Positions 62,258-64,000 of a DNA stretch of 64,000 nucleotides are shown in pieces. Origin of the DNA: Sphingomonas sp. Lineage in GTDB: Bacteria; Pseudomonadota; Alphaproteobacteria; Sphingomonadales; Sphingomonadaceae. The first letter of the stretch is position 1. Each line of letters starts with the position of its first letter. A program made the translations under genes and the position numbers. The notes under the pieces are model-generated. The model was not told the origin of the DNA. It was given only the letters and a program-made list of their open reading frames with translations, and made no database searches. The stretch lies in the NCBI GenBank assembly GCA_017418975.1, contig JAFOMG010000012.1, forward strand, positions 204,747-268,746. Reading direction: 5' to 3'.

Positions 62258-63193
62258 ATGGCCGTTCGCGACAAGGCCGCCACCTTCCGGCAGCTGATAG
62301 AGCCGCTGGACATGACGGCCTTCGTCGCCGGTGTCTGGGAGCGGCGCTCCATGGTGTTTCATGGCAGCCCCGAACGCTTCCAGGGGCTCGATCTGGATTT
62401 TGCGGCGTTCACCAGGGCGATCCACCATCTTCCGCCGAACAGCATTCGCGCCAACTCGGTCGAGAGCGACGGCACCGGCCGCTATCCCTATATCGACGCG
62501 GCAGATTGCCGGCATCGCTTCGAGCAGGGGCAGACGATCTGCGTGACCGAGCTCCAGACCTGCGCGCCCAGGCTGCTCGACCTCGCGCGGGACACGCACC
62601 AGGCCCTGGGCCTTGCCGGCACGGTCTGCGTCAACGCCTATCTGTCCCCGGCCGGGCGCGGGTTCGGCCTGCATTTCGACACGCAATCGGTCTTCATCCT
62701 GCAGCTCGAGGGCGAGAAGCACTGGCGCTATGGAGACGGCCCGGCGGTGGCATTTCCACCGGAGGGGATGGACGCCTGCCCCGATGCGGGGCGCCAGCGT
62801 TTCCGCGAGCGATATCCGGCGATCGCGCTGGCGGAACCCGGGGCTAGCGCCTGGCACCAATGCCTGTTGCGGCCGGGCGACGTGCTCTATCTGCCGCCGG
62901 GCACCTGGCACCAGGGCACGGCGGGAGACTATTCGCTGGCGCTGACGCTCACCTGCTGCACCCATGACTTTTCCGCGCTGCTGACGCCGCTGCTGCGGGA
63001 GACGCTGCTGCGGAGCGAGCCATGGCGGCGCAACTTGCCGTGCCGCGCGGCGGCGCAGGACGGCCGAACGCGGGAAGCCTTTATCGCGGATCGTATCGTG
63101 GAATTGCGGCAATGGGCCGAAGACCTGTCTCCCCCCGATCTCGCGCGGCTCTGGGAGGAGCTCGCGCCCGCCGAAGCGCGCGCCCGTCCGTGA
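62258..63193 (+). CDS. JmjC/cupin-type ribosomal-oxygenase-like dioxygenase
   Basis: A 311-residue enzyme of the cupin-4/JmjC group that includes bacterial RoxA. The triad is His139 and Asp141 in FGLHFDTQSVFILQLEGEKH and His218 in LPPGTWHQGTAG. RANSVESDGTGRYPYIDA and the LYLPPG turn are typical. The C-terminal helical stretch (AFIADRIVELRQWAEDL) corresponds to the winged-helix or dimerisation part of RoxA-like proteins. Start choice: ATG at 62258 with GGTGA upstream; an ATG at 62243 overlaps the preceding stop. RoxA enzymes hydroxylate Arg or His residues of proteins; here the substrate is inferred to be the repeat protein. Confidence 0.78.
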   Translation: MAVRDKAATFRQLIEPLDMTAFVAGVWERRSMVFHGSPERFQGLDLDFAAFTRAIHHLPPNSIRANSVESDGTGRYPYIDAADCRHRFEQGQTICVTELQTCAPRLLDLARDTHQALGLAGTVCVNAYLSPAGRGFGLHFDTQSVFILQLEGEKHWRYGDGPAVAFPPEGMDACPDAGRQRFRERYPAIALAEPGASAWHQCLLRPGDVLYLPPGTWHQGTAGDYSLALTLTCCTHDFSALLTPLLRETLLRSEPWRRNLPCRAAAQDGRTREAFIADRIVELRQWAEDLSPPDLARLWEELAPAEARARP

Positions 63194-63720
63194 TCTGCGT
63201 CTCGCCGGGCCTCGTGCCGGATGCCGTCTGCCATGCGCTCATCGGCTGCTTCGCGCGGCATATCCGGCACCTGGGCGGCGCCGACGACCAGCCGGCCTTC
63301 GCCCATCGCGTCCTGCGCCTGGGCCAGCTGAGCGCCGCGGCCCCGGCCGGCGATCGGAGCGTGCGGCAGATGCGCGCCATCCGATGGCTCGCGACCGAGC
63401 GTCTCCGTGACTTCTTCCGCGACCCCGGGATCCATCCCGAGGAAACGCAGATAGTGCGCTGGTCGCCGGGCGACGGACAGCCGCTCCATCTGGACATGAC
63501 CCGGGAAACGACGACCTATGCCGCGATCCTGTATCTCAATGATGACTTTCTCGGCGGCGAGACCTTTTTCGAGAACGGCGCGACGATCCGGCCGCGGACC
63601 GGAACGCTGGTCGGGTTCCACGGCGCATCGCTGCGCCACGGCGTGCGGACGGTGGTGGCGGGCACGCGCCTGACGATGCCGATATGGTTCACGGACCGGG
63701 AGGGCTGCGCGGAGCCGTGA
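63190..63720 (+). CDS. Prolyl-4-hydroxylase-type 2-oxoglutarate/Fe(II) oxygenase
   Basis: A 176-residue oxygenase of the P4H family. The GTG start overlaps the previous stop (GTGA). His100 and Asp102 lie in GQPLHLDMTRETTTYAAILY, followed by LNDDFLGGETFFENGATI, which is the classic P4H stretch, then His150 in LRHGVRTVVAG and Arg160 in RLTMPIWF. It is the last gene of the operon and the best candidate for hydroxylating the prolines of the repeats. The N-terminal part is short (about 80 residues), so the protein is compact. Confidence 0.8.
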   Translation: MICVSPGLVPDAVCHALIGCFARHIRHLGGADDQPAFAHRVLRLGQLSAAAPAGDRSVRQMRAIRWLATERLRDFFRDPGIHPEETQIVRWSPGDGQPLHLDMTRETTTYAAILYLNDDFLGGETFFENGATIRPRTGTLVGFHGASLRHGVRTVVAGTRLTMPIWFTDREGCAEP

Positions 63721-64000
63721 ATGGCAGCGGCGGGCCGACCGGCGACCGCGTCGCCCCCGTGGCGCCTCGCCGCCGTTCAGCGCCGTGAAGTTCGCGTCGA
63801 AGTCCGCGAACACCGTGCCGCTCCCCGCACCGCCCCGGAACGCACCGCTGCCCGGCGCTGCCGTCCGCGCGTCGATCGCCCCGGCATAGTCCAGGTTCGA
63901 CGTCCCGTCGTTGCTCACCAACCCCATCTGCCGCCCGCCGAACCGGTAGGTCCGCGTCAGCGGCTCCGCCGTCGACGGATTCCCGTCCGACTCCGCCCGG
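63721..64000 (-). pseudogene. Rhs-type repeat gene fragment, entering from the right edge
   Basis: Read on the minus strand from 64000, the frame gives AEPLTRTYRFGGRQMGLVSN, then SNLDYAGAIDARTA and TVFADFDANFTALNGGE. This texture is like the core-to-tip junction of sphingomonad Rhs/YD-repeat proteins. It stops looking like protein near 63760, and the open frame simply runs on antisense through the last oxygenase genes to 62929. So this is either a truncated Rhs remnant or a gene whose 3' end has been displaced here. Family assignment is by texture only. Confidence 0.4.

Noticed and set aside
59832-63720. The oxygenase cluster considered as a siderophore or antibiotic small-molecule cluster.
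   Set aside because: There is no NRPS, PKS, carrier protein or transporter, and the enzymes are of protein-hydroxylase types next to a repeat protein.

Overview
The window is GC-rich chromosomal DNA of an alphaproteobacterium, most likely a Sphingomonas or close sphingomonad. The grounds are an NDUFA12-type complex I accessory subunit next to DUF2155 and aat, a direct-repeat LexA box of the alphaproteobacterial type, three FecI/FecR/TonB-receptor modules, a Caulobacter-type TonB receptor and a carotenoid oxygenase. I saw no insertion sequence, integrase, CRISPR array or rRNA. There is one tRNA, tRNA-Trp(CCA).

Layout. 1-6.7 kb is housekeeping: a cut lipoprotein gene, an SOS-controlled Y-family polymerase, a lipoprotein, a ParA-like ATPase and aat. 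Facing them on the minus strand are recX, a double cold-shock protein, a DUF192 protein, NDUFA12 and DUF2155. 6.8-13.5 kb holds a fatty acyl-AMP ligase, a divergent TetR/carotenoid oxygenase pair with a clear operator, and a PAS-GGDEF-EAL protein. 13.5-19.4 kb is a minus-strand unit of ECF sigma, FecR, TonB receptor and M28 peptidase, followed by an AraC regulator. 20.7-32.6 kb is one giant autotransporter gene of 3949 codons. After tRNA-Trp, 33-44 kb looks like a sugar-acid or polysaccharide locus: TonB receptor, hexuronate-type MFS transporter, Tat-exported protein of unknown function, esterase, LysR and 5-dehydro-4-deoxyglucarate dehydratase. A 29-bp element shared by the receptor and dehydratase promoters ties its two ends together. 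44-49.4 kb holds envelope-glycan genes (LptF/G-like permease, DUF2141, GT39-like and GT2 glycosyltransferases, YdjC/HpnK-type deacetylase). 49.3-58 kb has two FecI-FecR-TonB receptor modules facing each other across a multi-spanning membrane protein. A MipA/OmpV-like protein with an unusual N-terminal extension follows.

The most interesting part is 59.8-63.7 kb. A 215-residue protein carries a leader-like N-terminus and a C-terminal array of 13-residue QVSPxNPGN repeats. It is followed, with almost no spacing, by four different predicted 2-oxoglutarate/Fe(II) oxygenases: two divergent double-stranded beta-helix enzymes, one JmjC/cupin-type and one prolyl-4-hydroxylase-type. I read this as a candidate system for multiple hydroxylation of a repeat peptide, either a RiPP-like product or a collagen-like hydroxylated protein. 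I know of no described system with this composition. The right edge holds a fragment of an Rhs-type gene.
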